Of a stretch of 64,000 bases of DNA, positions 25,413-35,151 are shown piece by piece. The translations under genes were made by a program, and so were the position numbers. The DNA is from Sphingopyxis indica. Lineage in GTDB: Bacteria; Pseudomonadota; Alphaproteobacteria; Sphingomonadales; Sphingomonadaceae. Position 1 is the stretch's first letter; the number at the start of each line of letters is the position of its first letter. The stretch spans positions 310,001 through 374,000 of the forward strand of contig NZ_FZPA01000002.1 in assembly GCF_900188185.1 (NCBI RefSeq), written 5' to 3'. Below the pieces are notes generated by a model. It saw only the letters and a list, made by a program, of their open reading frames with translations. It had not been told where the DNA came from and searched no databases.

Positions 25413-27228
25413 CTACTGCTTCTTCGCCGCGATATAACGCTCGACCTGCTCTTCGAGGATATCGAGCGGCAGCGCGCCTTCGCTCAGCACCGCTTCGTGG
25501 AAGTCGCGGATGTCGAAGCGGGGTCCGAGTTCGCTTTCGGCGCGCCCCCGCAGTTCGGCGATCTTGAGCTGGCCGACCATGTAGCTCGTCGCCTGCCCCG
25601 GCCAGTTGAAATAGCGATCGACCTCGCGCGCGATGTCGGTATCGGACACCGAGCTGTTCGCCTTGAAATAGGCGATCGCCTGTTCGCGCGTCCAGCGCTT
25701 CGAATGGATGCCGGTGTCGAGCACCAGCCGGATCGCGCGCCAGACCTGCAGCGACAACATGCCGAAACGGTCATAGGGAGTTTTATACACCCCCATCTCG
25801 TTCGCGAGGCGCTCCGAATAGAGCCCCCAGCCCTCCATATAGGCGCCGTAGCCGCCATATTTGCGGAATTTCGGAATACCGGCGAGTTCCTGCTGGCGCG
25901 CGATCTGGAAATGGTGCCCGGGCGCGCCTTCATGCGCAGCGATGCCGGCGACCTGAACCTTTTGCGTCTGGTTCATGTCGACGAGATTCACATAATAGAT
26001 GCCGGGCCGCGTCCCGTCGGCCGACGGCGGGTTGTAAAAGGCGGTCGGCGCCGTCGCCTCGCGCCACTTCTCGACCGCGCGCACTTCGAGCGCCGCCTTG
26101 GGCAGCACGCGAAAATAGCGGGGGGCGGCGGCCATGACCGAAGCGATCACGCCGCGCGCGTCGGCGAGATAGGCCTCGCGGCCGGCCTCGGTGTCGGGAT
26201 ATTTGAACCGCGGATCGGTGCGGATATGGTCGAAGAATTGCGTGAGCGTGCCCTTGAAGCCGACCTCGCGCTTGATCGCCTCCATCTCTTCATGAATCGC
26301 CGCGACCTGCTTCAGTCCGAGCTCGTGGATCTGGTCGGCGGTAAGGTCGGTGGTGGTCGAGCTTTTGAGCCGGTCGGCATAATAGGCCGCGCCGTCGGGC
26401 AGATGCCACGCGCCGAAGTTGCCCGTCGATTGCGGCTCGATCTCGTCGATCGCGGCGACCAGCGTGTCATAGCCATGCTTGAAAGGGCCGGTCAGCGCGG
26501 TGCGCGCGTCCGCCAGAAGCCTGGCCTTGGTCGCCTCGGGCGCATCGAGCGCGGCGACCTTTTTGCGAAAATCGGCCATCAGCGTCGAATCGGCGCCATC
26601 GTCGAACGGCGCGCCGGTCACCACTTTCAGCGCGTCGGCGCGCCGGGGCGAAGTTGACCTTGTTCGGAACGATTCCCGCGGCCGCCTGCTCGCGCATCGT
26701 CGCCGCGACTTCGCGCATCACGCGGTCGGTGTCGCGCAGCCGGGCGATATAGGCCTCGGCATCCGCCACGCTGTCGACCTTGTGGTTGTTGATGAGCAAT
26801 ACCGGGATGGCGCCGGCAGGGCTGCCATTGGTCGAGACGGGAAAGCGCAGCTTGCGAAAGCGCAGCGATTCGCGGCCGCGTTCGACTTCATATTCGAACA
26901 GGCGATAGCTGACCCGCGCGCGCTCGCCGAGCTGGTCGGGCTTGAAGCGGGCGTGCATCGCTTTCAGCTGCCGCTCGGCCAGCTCCTGGTCGCGCACCGC
27001 GGCTGCGTCGGTATAGTCGTCGAGCCGGTCGTAGTTGGTCTTGAGCCCCAGCTGGGTCTGCGATTCGGGGCTGAGCGCGAGGCGCTCGTCGAACGCCTTG
27101 TCGAGAAATTCGAGCAGCGCCTGATCCTGCGCCCTGGTCTCGGGAGCGGCCTGCGCGAACGCGGGGGCGCTCACGGGAGCGAGCGGCAGGACGGGAAGCA
27201 GCATCAGGGCAACGGCAAAGCGCATCAT
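25413..27228 (-). pseudogene. DUF885 family peptidase, frameshifted
   Basis: This gene is split by a +1 shift. The first frame (27228 down to about 26645) encodes a signal peptide (MMRFAVALMLLPVLPLAPVS..AFAQA) and the first third of a DUF885 protein to IVPNKVNF. The remainder is in another frame to 25413 and includes the catalytic-like HEGAPGHHFQIAR motif. Removing one C from a CCCC run (plus-strand GGGG at 26645-26648) restores a continuous chain of about 604 residues. It is either a recent inactivation or a sequencing/assembly error, and the otherwise perfect reading argues it is very recent. ATG at 27228 with AGGAGA. The family resembles periplasmic zinc peptidases. Confidence 0.85.
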
Positions 27229-27317
27229 ATTCTCCTGTCGGTTGAGGAGCTTGTCGCCGAATGGTTCGCCGGACGCAATAATATTTCAGCGGCAAAACCG
27301 GCCTGGTGCGGATCGCC

Positions 27318-28874
27318 TCAATTCACCATGCGCTCATAGCCCTCCCAATAGGGTGCGCGCAGATCCTTGCGCAGGATCTTGCCGCTCGCGTTGCGCGGCA
27401 GCGCTTCGATGACGTCGACGCTGCGCGGCGCCTTGAAGGCGGCGATGCGCTCGCGGGCCCAGGCGATGATGTCGTCGGGCTCGACCGTCATGCCGGCTTT
27501 GGGGACCACCACCGCCTTCACCGTCTCGCCCCATTTCGGATCGGGGATGCCGATCACCGCGACCTCCTGCACCGCGGGATGGCCATAGATCGCGCTTTCG
27601 ACCTCGGCGGGATAGACATTCTCGCCGCCCGAGATGATCATGTCCTTCATCCGGTCGTGGATATAGAGATAGCCATCCTCGTCCATGTAACCGGCGTCGC
27701 CGGTGTGGATCCAGCCGCCCGCGGTCATCGTCCGCGCGGTCGCGTCGGGAAGGTTCCAATAGCCCTGCATATTGTTCGAAGATCGGGTGACGACCTCGCC
27801 CACCTCGCCGGTCGGCACCTCTTCGCCGTCGGGTCCGAGGATGCGGATTTCGACGCCGGGGAGCGGCTTGCCCGCCGAGCGCATCCGCCTGTTGCCCTCC
27901 GGATCGTGATCCTCGGGCGGAAGCATGCAGATCGTGCCCGTCGTCTCGGTCATGCCATAGGCCTGGATGAACTGCGCGCCGAACATCTTGATGCACTGGC
28001 GCAAGAGGTCGAGCGGGATCGGGGCGGCGCCATAGAGGATATATTTGAGCCGGCTGTAGTCGACGCTCGCGCAGCGCGGGTGGAGGAGCAGCATCTGCAG
28101 CGCCGCGGGGACGATGAAGAAGCGCGTCACGCCGTGATGCTCGACCGCATCGAAGACGCCGTCGGGGTTGAATTCGGCGAGGATGATGCCAGGCAGCCCC
28201 GCCGCGAGCGCCATGATGCCGAGCCCGGTGCCGCCGATATGCGCGCAGGGCATCGCGACGAGCACCGCCTCGTCATCCTCCCACCGGGTATAGGGCAGGT
28301 CGAGGTCGGCCGAATTCCTACGCAGCGCAAAGAGGTTGGTGTTGGTGAGCACCGCGCCCTTCGGATTGCCGGTCGTCCCCGAGGTATAGAGTTGCAGCAC
28401 CGCATCCGCCGGTCCCGACGGATCGAACGCCACACGCCTTGCCCCGTCGATCATCGCGCGCGCGGCATCGGCGCCGATGATTTGCGGATCATGGTCGAGC
28501 TTGCCGGCGAGCTGGTCCTCCGCGGCGTCGAAGCCGGGGCCGGTGAAGACGATCTTCGCCCGCGTGTCGTTGACGATGAACGCCCATTCGACGGGCGAGA
28601 GGCGCCAGCCGATCGGCGCCATCACGATGCCGGCGCGCGCGGCGCCGAAGAAGAGGGTGAAATAAAGATCGCTGTTCTTGCCGATCCACGCGATGCGGTC
28701 GCCCCTTTCGAGCCCCGCGGCGAGCAGCGCGCTCGCGACGCGCGCGGTGCGCTCTTCGAGTTCGGCATAGCTCATCACCCGGTCTTCCTCGCGCATCGCA
28801 ACGCGATCGGGACGCTCCTTTGCCCAGTGGGTGAGGAATTGGTCGAAGGTAATCAGGTCGGCGGTATCGCTCAT
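27318..28874 (-). CDS. Class I adenylate-forming acyl-CoA synthetase
   Basis: This 518-residue enzyme activates a carboxylic acid with ATP and loads it on CoA. The P-loop LYTSGTTGNPKGAVLT, A5 motif QAYGMTETTG, A7/A8 (TGDAGYMDEDGYLYIHDR, MKDMIISGGENVYP) and catalytic A10 lysine (RNASGKILRKDLR) are all intact. The layout is that of fatty-acyl or aryl-CoA ligases; the chain length cannot be told. ATG at 28874 with GGGAGAG. It is probably monocistronic; the DUF885 gene follows in the same direction after 89 bp. Confidence 0.93.
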   Translation of the reverse strand: MSDTADLITFDQFLTHWAKERPDRVAMREEDRVMSYAELEERTARVASALLAAGLERGDRIAWIGKNSDLYFTLFFGAARAGIVMAPIGWRLSPVEWAFIVNDTRAKIVFTGPGFDAAEDQLAGKLDHDPQIIGADAARAMIDGARRVAFDPSGPADAVLQLYTSGTTGNPKGAVLTNTNLFALRRNSADLDLPYTRWEDDEAVLVAMPCAHIGGTGLGIMALAAGLPGIILAEFNPDGVFDAVEHHGVTRFFIVPAALQMLLLHPRCASVDYSRLKYILYGAAPIPLDLLRQCIKMFGAQFIQAYGMTETTGTICMLPPEDHDPEGNRRMRSAGKPLPGVEIRILGPDGEEVPTGEVGEVVTRSSNNMQGYWNLPDATARTMTAGGWIHTGDAGYMDEDGYLYIHDRMKDMIISGGENVYPAEVESAIYGHPAVQEVAVIGIPDPKWGETVKAVVVPKAGMTVEPDDIIAWARERIAAFKAPRSVDVIEALPRNASGKILRKDLRAPYWEGYERMVN

Positions 28875-29002
28875 CTGGACTCTCCCAAGCGGCTTCGCGC
28901 CATTCTCAGATCTGATAACAACAGACCCGGCGGTTTGACAAGCGCGACGCTTCGTATGCGAACTTATGCCAAGCGCGGCTGGGCGCAACGGGAAAGCGCG
29001 GA

Positions 29003-29638
29003 TCAGCTGCGGCGGAAAAGAAGCATCAGATTATTGGCGGGCATCGCGCGCCGCTCGGCAAAAACGAAGCCCGCATCGGCGGAGGCGGTTTTCACCGCGG
29101 CAAGATCGCGCAGACCCCATTCGGGATTGCGCGCGCGCAAGCTGGCGTCGAAATCCGCATTGCTCGGCGCGGTCGGCACGTCGGGCTCGACATAGGGGCC
29201 ATAGAGGATCAGCGGCGCCGCAACGGGCAGGAGGCGCGCCGCGCCCGCGAACAGGCCGAGCGTCGCGGCCCACGGGCTGATATGCACCATGTTGATGCAG
29301 AGCAGCGCATCGGCATCACCCGCCGGCCAATCGGGCGCGGCGGCATCGAGCATGAGCGGCGGCGCGACATTGGCGAGCCCCGCCTCGGCGCTCCACGCGA
29401 CGATCGAGACGAGCGCGCCGGGGTCGGGATCGCTCGGCTGCCATTGCAGCTGCGGAAAGGCAGCGGCGAAATGGACCACATGCTCGCCCGACCCGCTCGC
29501 GACTTCGAGGACGGTGCCCGTGCGAGGGAGCCACTCGGCGAGCACCGCCGCGATCGCGTCGCGGTTGCGCAGCGTCGCGGGGGCGTGGCGCTTGTCGCCG
29601 GCGCCGCCGTCGCCGGGGGTCCAGGGACGCGGGCTCAT
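29003..29638 (-). CDS. DUF938 SAM-dependent methyltransferase-like protein
   Basis: This 211-residue class I methyltransferase fold has motif I EVASGSGEHVVHFA, a following acidic strand end (PSDPDPGAL) and INMVHISPW as motif IV region. DUF938 proteins have no assigned substrate. The start overlaps the TGA of the ABA4-like gene (ATGA), so the two are translationally coupled. It is well separated from the acyl-CoA synthetase downstream. Confidence 0.88.
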   Translation of the reverse strand: MSPRPWTPGDGGAGDKRHAPATLRNRDAIAAVLAEWLPRTGTVLEVASGSGEHVVHFAAAFPQLQWQPSDPDPGALVSIVAWSAEAGLANVAPPLMLDAAAPDWPAGDADALLCINMVHISPWAATLGLFAGAARLLPVAAPLILYGPYVEPDVPTAPSNADFDASLRARNPEWGLRDLAAVKTASADAGFVFAERRAMPANNLMLLFRRS

Positions 29639-30093
29639 TTCGCCTTTGCCAGCGCCCTGGCGCGGCGCTCGCGCATCACGAGCCATGCGAACAGCCCGAC
29701 CGGCCCGACCATCAGCGTCAGGAAGAGGAAGGGCAGCTGAACGATACGGCTGAAATCCTTTTGATCGGCGTCGCGCGCGATCCACATGCCGACGAACAGG
29801 TCGAAGGCCAGATAATGCGTCCAGCCGACGACCGTGCCGCCCTTGGTCGCGAACAGCGCCATCACCCCCGAGAGGCTCGCGAAATCGAGCGCCGCCTTCG
29901 GTCCGCCGGCATCCCAGCCGCCGAACATCAGGCCGCCGAGCAGGATCGCATAGGTCAGGCAAAGCAGCGCGACGCCGGCATAGAGGATCGCCGACAGGAT
30001 GCGCGGGCCGCGCGGCAGGAAGGCGAGCGCGAGCCAGCCGATCAGCGCCCAGCCGTTGGTGAGCGAATAGAGGCTTTCCCAGCTCATAATCAT
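29635..30093 (-). CDS. ABA4-like (DUF4281) membrane protein
   Basis: This protein of about 150 residues has four hydrophobic helices and DUF4281/ABA4 landmarks (SLTNGWALIGWLALAF, GGTVVGWTHYLAFDLFVG.WIARDA, LTLMVGPVGLFAW). In plants ABA4 acts in neoxanthin formation and related proteins occur in many bacteria without defined function. The ATG at 30093 (MIMSWES) or 30087 (MSWES) is possible; I list the longer. It is coupled by ATGA to DUF938. A palindromic element lies directly upstream. Confidence 0.85.
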   Translation of the reverse strand: MIMSWESLYSLTNGWALIGWLALAFLPRGPRILSAILYAGVALLCLTYAILLGGLMFGGWDAGGPKAALDFASLSGVMALFATKGGTVVGWTHYLAFDLFVGMWIARDADQKDFSRIVQLPFLFLTLMVGPVGLFAWLVMRERRARALAKAK

Positions 30094-30104
30094 GGTCCCG
30101 TTCC

Positions 30105-30180
30105 CGTCATTGCGAGCGAAGCGAAGCAATCCAGGGAGGTTTACGCCGCTCTGGATTGCTTCGCTACGCTCGCAATGACG
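30105..30180. repeat. Palindromic element, family E
   Basis: Near-perfect inverted repeats of 30 bp (motif TTGCGAGCGAAGCGAAGCAA, 30105-30134 and 30151-30180) surround a 16-bp loop. It fills the gap between gcvPB (stop at 30182) and the ABA4-like gene and can form a hairpin right after the gcv operon. Confidence 0.88.
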
Positions 30181-30181
30181 A

Positions 30182-31828
30182 TCAGTTGGCTTCGCTCCAC
30201 GTCAGGATCGGCTTCCTTGCCGCCAGCGTCTCGTCGAGCCGCGCGCGCGGGGCGAAATGCGGCGCCGACTTGAGCGCGGGGTCGCCATTTTTCGCGCGCA
30301 TTGCGAGGCTGCGCAAGGCACCGATGAACTGGTCGAGCACCGCTTTCGACTCGGTCTCGGTCGGCTCGACGAGCATCGCGCCGTGGACGACGAGCGGAAA
30401 ATAGACCGTCATCGGGTGGAAGCCCTCGTCGATCAGCCCCTTGGCGATGTCGAGCGTCGAGAAGCCCTCGGCGAAACCACGATCGCTGAACAGCGCCTCG
30501 TGCATGCACGGGCCCGACGCCGCGAAGGGGGCGTCGAGCACATCCGACAAGCTGCGCAGCACGTAATTGGCGTTGAGCACGGCGTCTTCGGCGACCTGCT
30601 TCAGCCCGTCGGCGCCGTGGCTGAGGATATAGGTCAGCGCGCGCGTGAACATGCCCATCTGGCCGTGGAAGGCGGTCATGCGCCCGAAAGTATCGGGATG
30701 CTCGTCGCCCGCACTTTCCTCTTCGACCAGCTTGAACGAGCCATCGGCGTAACGCGCGGCGTAGGGGATCGGGCCATAGGGCGCGAGCGCTTCGGACAGT
30801 ACGACCGGACCCGAACCGGGGCCGCCGCCGCCGTGCGGGGTCGAGAAGGTCTTGTGGAGGTTGATGTGCATCGCATCGACGCCGAGGTCGCCGGGGCGCA
30901 CCTTGCCGACGATCGCGTTGAAGTTCGCGCCGTCGCAATAGACATAGCCGCCCGCGGCGTGGACCGCGTCCGAAATCGCCTTCATGTCGCGCTCGAACAG
31001 ACCGCAGGTGTTGGGGTTGGTGATCATCACGCCGGCGACGTCGGGGCCGAGCCGCGCCTTCAGCGCTTCGAGGTCGACGCGGCCCTCCTTGGTCGCCGGA
31101 ATATCCTCGACCGTGAACCCAGCAAAGGCGGCGGTCGCGGGGTTGGTGCCGTGTGCGCTTTCGGGGACGAGCAGCACGCGCCGGTCCTCGCCGCGCGCTT
31201 CGAGCGCCGCCTTGATGCAGAGGATGCCGCACAGCTCGCCGTGCGCGCCGGCCTTGGGCGACATGGCGACGCCATACATGCCGGTGAGTTCGATCAGCCA
31301 CACCGCGAGTTCGTTGATGACGGCGAGCGCGCCCTGCACCGTTTCCTGCGGCTGGAGCGGGTGGACGTCGGCAAAGCCCGGCATCCGCGCGACCTTTTCG
31401 TTGAGGCGCGGGTTATGCTTCATCGTGCAGCTGCCGAGCGGGAAGAGGCCAAGGTCGATCGCATAATTCTGGCGCGACAGGCGCGTGTAGTGGCGCACCG
31501 TTTCGGACTCGCTGAGCCCCGGCAGGCCGATCGGATCGCTGCGGAGCAAGGTCGAAGGGACGCTAAGCCCCTCCCCTTCAGGGGAGGGGTAGGGGTGGGG
31601 CGTGTCGGGCGTCGACGGAGGCCGAGAGGCCCCACCCCCGACCCCTCCCCTGAAGGGGAGGGGGGATTCGTCGTCGAAATCGACCCCGGTGGTCCCGGCC
31701 GAGCCGATCTCGAAAATGAGCGGCTCTTCGAGCATCAGCGCGCGGTTGCCGGTGAAGGTGGCGCTGTCGTCGGCGCCGCCCGCGACGTTCATTTCGGGGC
31801 GCCAGCCGGCGGGGTTGAGCGCGGTCAT
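30182..31828 (-). CDS. gcvPB: Glycine dehydrogenase (decarboxylating) subunit 2, with in-frame palindromic insert
   Basis: This is the 548-residue C-terminal half of split P-protein, which decarboxylates glycine and passes the aminomethyl group to GcvH. The PLP lysine lies in [21 protein letters not shown]. The N-terminus is conserved ([20 protein letters not shown]). Residues about 54-88 ([12 protein letters not shown]... [12 protein letters not shown]) are then the translation of a palindromic element, after which [19 protein letters not shown] resumes. Without it the protein would be about 515 residues, normal for the family. ATG overlaps the gcvPA stop (ATGA). The insert lies in a region before the catalytic fold and may be tolerated as a surface loop. 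Confidence 0.95.
   Translation of the reverse strand: MTALNPAGWRPEMNVAGGADDSATFTGNRALMLEEPLIFEIGSAGTTGVDFDDESPLPFRGGVGGGASRPPSTPDTPHPYPSPEGEGLSVPSTLLRSDPIGLPGLSESETVRHYTRLSRQNYAIDLGLFPLGSCTMKHNPRLNEKVARMPGFADVHPLQPQETVQGALAVINELAVWLIELTGMYGVAMSPKAGAHGELCGILCIKAALEARGEDRRVLLVPESAHGTNPATAAFAGFTVEDIPATKEGRVDLEALKARLGPDVAGVMITNPNTCGLFERDMKAISDAVHAAGGYVYCDGANFNAIVGKVRPGDLGVDAMHINLHKTFSTPHGGGGPGSGPVVLSEALAPYGPIPYAARYADGSFKLVEEESAGDEHPDTFGRMTAFHGQMGMFTRALTYILSHGADGLKQVAEDAVLNANYVLRSLSDVLDAPFAASGPCMHEALFSDRGFAEGFSTLDIAKGLIDEGFHPMTVYFPLVVHGAMLVEPTETESKAVLDQFIGALRSLAMRAKNGDPALKSAPHFAPRARLDETLAARKPILTWSEAN
31568..31665. repeat. Palindromic element, family F, copy 1, inside gcvPB
   Basis: About 98 bp with terminal hairpins CCCCTCCCC-TTCAGG-GGGAGGGG type at both ends and inner inverted arms GGGGTGGGGC/GCCCCACCCC. 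The same architecture and the sequence CCCACCCCCGACCCCTCCC recur at 33191-33296. It is read through in frame by gcvPB. Confidence 0.9.
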
Positions 31829-33183
31829 GCCAGCACCTCCTTCAGCGCCGCGGCAAAGGCGGCGATATCCTCGTCGGTCACCGTTTCGGTGACGGCGACG
31901 ACCAGCCCGTTCGCGAGGCCGTCATTGTCGGGGTAGAGCCGGCCCAGCGATACGCCGCCGAGCACGCCCTTTTCGGCGAGGCTATGCACCGCGGCGCGCG
32001 CGTCGGACGGCAGGAGCAACGTGAATTCGTTGAAAAAGCTGCCGTTCATCACCGACACGCCGGGCACCTTCGCCAGTTCGGCGGCGGCCGCCTTCGCGCG
32101 CGCGTGGTTGATCGCGGCGAGCTGGCGCAGCCCCTTTTCGCCGAGCAGGCTCATGTGGATGCTGAAGGCGAGCGCGCAAAGCCCCGAATTGGTGCAGATA
32201 TTGCTCGTCGCCTTCTCGCGCCGGATATGTTGCTCGCGCGTCGAGAGGGTGAGCACGAAGCCGCGCTTGCCCTGCGCGTCGACGGTCTCGCCGCACAGGC
32301 GCCCCGGCATCTGGCGGACATATTTGCTCTTGCAGGCAAAGAGGCCGACATAGGGCCCGCCGAACTGGAGCCCGACGCCGAGCGCCTGCCCCTCGCCCAC
32401 CACGATGTCGGCGCCCATCTCTCCCGGCGACTTGATCAGGCCGAGCGCGACGGGTTCGGTGACCACCGCGATCAGCAGCGCGCCCGCGGCCTGGCAGGCG
32501 CTCGCAAGCGCGCTCATATCGTCGATCCGGCCAAGTATGTCGGGATATTGGACGACGACGCAGCTCGTATCCTTGTCGACCGCGTCGGCCAGCGCGCGCC
32601 AGTCGGTGCCCGGATCGAGGCTCGGATCGCCATCGACCAGGCTGTCGCGGGTATATTTCGCCATCGTCCGCGCGACGCTGCGATAATGCGGGTGCAGGCC
32701 GGTCGATAGCAGCGCCTTGCCGCGCTTGGTGATCCGCCGCGCCATCACGATCGCTTCCCAGCAGGCGGTCGAACCATCGTACATCGACGCATTGGCGACG
32801 TCGGCGCCGAACAATCGCGCGACCTGCGTCTGAAACTCGAACAGCATCTGCAAGGTGCCCTGCGCGATTTCGGGCTGATAGGGCGTATAGGCGGTCAGAA
32901 ACTCGCCGCGCTGGATCAGATGATCGACGCTCGCCGGGACATGGTGGCGATAGGCACCCGCGCCGAGGAAGAAGGGACCGTCGCCCGCGGCGCGGTTCCG
33001 CCGCGACAGCGCCGCCATGTGGCGCTCGACCGCCAGCTCGCTCGCGTGCAGCGGCAGGCCGGAGATCGGGCCATCGAGCCGTGCTTCGGGCGGAACATCG
33101 GCGAACAGATCGTCGATCGACGACGCCCCGACGGCAGCAAGCATCGCCGTGCGGTCGTCGGGGGTGAGCGGGAGGTAACGCAT
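31825..33183 (-). CDS. gcvPA: Glycine dehydrogenase (decarboxylating) subunit 1
   Basis: This 452-residue N-terminal half of split P-protein pairs with GcvPB. It has family segments [50 protein letters not shown] and a C-terminal SICTNSGL-type segment ([14 protein letters not shown]). ATG at 33183; longer frames upstream run into the family F repeat and are discarded. The stop overlaps the gcvPB start by four bases. Confidence 0.96.
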   Translation of the reverse strand: MRYLPLTPDDRTAMLAAVGASSIDDLFADVPPEARLDGPISGLPLHASELAVERHMAALSRRNRAAGDGPFFLGAGAYRHHVPASVDHLIQRGEFLTAYTPYQPEIAQGTLQMLFEFQTQVARLFGADVANASMYDGSTACWEAIVMARRITKRGKALLSTGLHPHYRSVARTMAKYTRDSLVDGDPSLDPGTDWRALADAVDKDTSCVVVQYPDILGRIDDMSALASACQAAGALLIAVVTEPVALGLIKSPGEMGADIVVGEGQALGVGLQFGGPYVGLFACKSKYVRQMPGRLCGETVDAQGKRGFVLTLSTREQHIRREKATSNICTNSGLCALAFSIHMSLLGEKGLRQLAAINHARAKAAAAELAKVPGVSVMNGSFFNEFTLLLPSDARAAVHSLAEKGVLGGVSLGRLYPDNDGLANGLVVAVTETVTDEDIAAFAAALKEVLA

Positions 33184-33190
33184 TTCACTA

Positions 33191-33296
33191 TCTCCCCCCT
33201 CCCGCTTGCGGGAGGGGCTGGGGGTGGGCATGGCCGCAGAGGTGAGCTTGATGGTTCAGGCCCACCCCCGACCCCTCCCGCAAGCGGGAGGGGAGG
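33191..33296. repeat. Palindromic element, family F, copy 2, between gcvH and gcvPA
   Basis: Terminal hairpins (CCTCCCGCTTGCGGGAGG and its counterpart CCTCCCGCAAGCGGGAGG) surround inner arms GGGGGTGGGC/GCCCACCCCC. It fills the whole gcvH-gcvPA gap, so the gcvPA ribosome site lies directly at its edge. Confidence 0.9.
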
Positions 33297-33302
33297 TTTT
33301 TG

Positions 33303-33674
33303 TCACAGATCGTCGCAATAGGCCTTGTAAGCCGCGGCGTTCATCAACCCGTCGAGCTGGCTCTTGTCGGACAACGTCATGCGGAAGAACCAGCCTTCGC
33401 CCTCGGGGTCGCTGTTGACGAGCGCGGGGTCTTCCTCGAGCTGGGCATTGCCTTCGGTCACGGTGCCGTCGACCGGGGCATAGACGTCGCTCGCCGCCTT
33501 CACCGACTCGACCACCGCGGCGTCGCCGCCCTGCGACAGTTCGGCGCCGGTGTCGGGGACTTCGACGAACACGATGTCGCCGAGCTGCCCCTGCGCATAG
33601 TCGGTGATCCCGACCGTCGCGACGTCGCCGTCGACGTCGATCCATTCATGCTCTTCGGTATAGTAACGCGGCAT
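33303..33674 (-). CDS. gcvH: Glycine cleavage system H protein
   Basis: This 123-residue lipoyl carrier shuttles the aminomethyl intermediate between P, T and L proteins. The lipoylation lysine is in [15 protein letters not shown] (near residue 60). It opens with [21 protein letters not shown]. Normal length. ATG at 33674, 2 bp after the gcvT stop. Confidence 0.97.
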   Translation of the reverse strand: MPRYYTEEHEWIDVDGDVATVGITDYAQGQLGDIVFVEVPDTGAELSQGGDAAVVESVKAASDVYAPVDGTVTEGNAQLEEDPALVNSDPEGEGWFFRMTLSDKSQLDGLMNAAAYKAYCDDL

Positions 33675-33676
33675 CG

Positions 33677-34831
33677 TCAGGCTCCTGTTTTACGAACATA
33701 GCGGTGCGGAACGAACGGCAAGGCGGCGACCGTCACCGGGATGCGTTTCCCGCGCACCTCGGCGGCGAGCGCGGTGCCGGGCGCGGCCGACCCGCGCGGC
33801 ACATAGCCCATCGCGATCGGCGCGCCGACGCTGGGGGCGAAGCCGCCCGAGGTGACGATGCCGACTTCGCGATTGCCGTCGAACAGCTTTGCGCCTTCGC
33901 GCACCGGCAGCTTGCCTTCGACGCTCAGGCCGACGCGCTTGCGGGGGGAGCCGTCGGCGAGATGGCCGAGGATGCGCGCTGCACCGGGGAAGCCGCCTTC
34001 CTCGCGGCGGCGCTTCGAAATCGCGAAGGAGAGGTCGCCTTCGACCGGGTCGATGGCTTCGTCGAGATCGTGGCCATAGAGCGGCAGCCCCGCCTCGAGC
34101 CGCAGCGAATCGCGCGCGCCGAGCCCGATCGGCTTCACCGTCTCGAGCGCGCACAGCGCATCGGCAAGCGCTTCGGCCTGTTCGGCGGGCACCGAAATTT
34201 CGAACCCGTCCTCGCCGGTATAGCCCGAGCGGCTGATCCCCAATCGGACGTCGCCCCACAGATAGGCGCCTGCCTGCATGAAAACGAGGCGGTCGACGGG
34301 GAGAATGTCGGCGAACTCGGGCGCGACGCCGAGCGCGACGAGCGCTTCGACCGCCTTTGGCCCTTGCAGCGCGAGCAGCGCATGATCGTCGAGCAGGTTC
34401 ATCTCGATTTCGTCGGGCAGATGCTCGCGCAGATGCGCGATGTCGTCCCATTTGACCGCGCCGTTGACGACCAGATAGAGGCCGCGCCCGGTGTTGGTGA
34501 TCATCAGATCGTCGAGGATTCCGCCATCGTCGGCGAGCAGCAGCGAATAGCGCATCCGGCCGGGCTTCAGCGCCGAAATATCGCCGGGAACGAGCGCTTC
34601 GAGCGCCTCGGCGGCGCCCTCGCCGCTGAGCACGAGCTGGCCCATGTGGCTGACGTCGAACAGCCCGGCGCTGTCGCGCGTCCACAGATGTTCGGCCATG
34701 ATGCCGTCATATTGGATCGGCATGTGATAGCCGGCGAATTCGACCATGCGCGCGCCGCGCGCGCGGTGCCAGGCGTCGAGCGGCAGCGTTTCGATCGCCG
34801 CCTCTTCGTCAATTTCTCCAATTTCGCTCAT
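33677..34831 (-). CDS. gcvT: Glycine cleavage system T protein (aminomethyltransferase)
   Basis: This 384-residue tetrahydrofolate-dependent enzyme releases ammonia and methylene-THF from the H-protein intermediate. Family segments include [47 protein letters not shown], and [21 protein letters not shown]. First gene of the operon; start at 34831. A tandem glycine riboswitch occupies its leader. Confidence 0.96.
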   Translation of the reverse strand: MSEIGEIDEEAAIETLPLDAWHRARGARMVEFAGYHMPIQYDGIMAEHLWTRDSAGLFDVSHMGQLVLSGEGAAEALEALVPGDISALKPGRMRYSLLLADDGGILDDLMITNTGRGLYLVVNGAVKWDDIAHLREHLPDEIEMNLLDDHALLALQGPKAVEALVALGVAPEFADILPVDRLVFMQAGAYLWGDVRLGISRSGYTGEDGFEISVPAEQAEALADALCALETVKPIGLGARDSLRLEAGLPLYGHDLDEAIDPVEGDLSFAISKRRREEGGFPGAARILGHLADGSPRKRVGLSVEGKLPVREGAKLFDGNREVGIVTSGGFAPSVGAPIAMGYVPRGSAAPGTALAAEVRGKRIPVTVAALPFVPHRYVRKTGA

Positions 34832-34889
34832 ATCGGCCTCCCGTCGTTGACATGGCGCGCGGCGGCCCGATGCCGCCGCTTTGCCATGC

Positions 34890-35085
34890 CCCCTCTGTCA
34901 CGGGAACCTGAGAGTTTTCCTCCATGAAAGCATGGAGTTACCCCTTCGGTGGTCGCAGCATGGAGCCACGACGCTTTCCAGAGTGTCCAGATCCGGCGCG
35001 CGGTCCTGCTGACCTGAGAGTTTCCGGGGCGGTTGCTCCTTCGGTGGCGAGGCGCGGATCGCTCCGGTCCCCGCGCTCTCCCGCG
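34890..35085 (-). promoter_or_regulatory. Tandem glycine riboswitch upstream of gcvT
   Basis: Two aptamers are readable on the minus strand. Each has a CGGGAGAG-like start (clearest for the first, near 35085), a conserved CACCGAAGG segment, and a closing AACTCTCAGGT (about 35018-35024 for the first, 34906-34916 for the second). The short linker and paired arrangement match the cooperative glycine riboswitch that activates glycine cleavage genes when glycine is in excess. It ends about 60 bp before gcvT. Confidence 0.95.
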
Positions 35086-35151
35086 CGGCCGGCCGAATCC
35101 CTTGCGAGGCTCCGGCAGACGCCCGAGCCTTGGCGGCGGCGGTGGACAGAG

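Noticed and set aside
31568..31665. Reading the gcvPB insert as a small intron or intein
   Set aside because: The unit is a simple palindrome that matches an intergenic copy; no splicing motifs are present and the frame stays open.
33184..33231. Longer N-terminus for gcvPA
   Set aside because: The added residues are a translation of the family F repeat, and the ATG at 33183 matches the family start.
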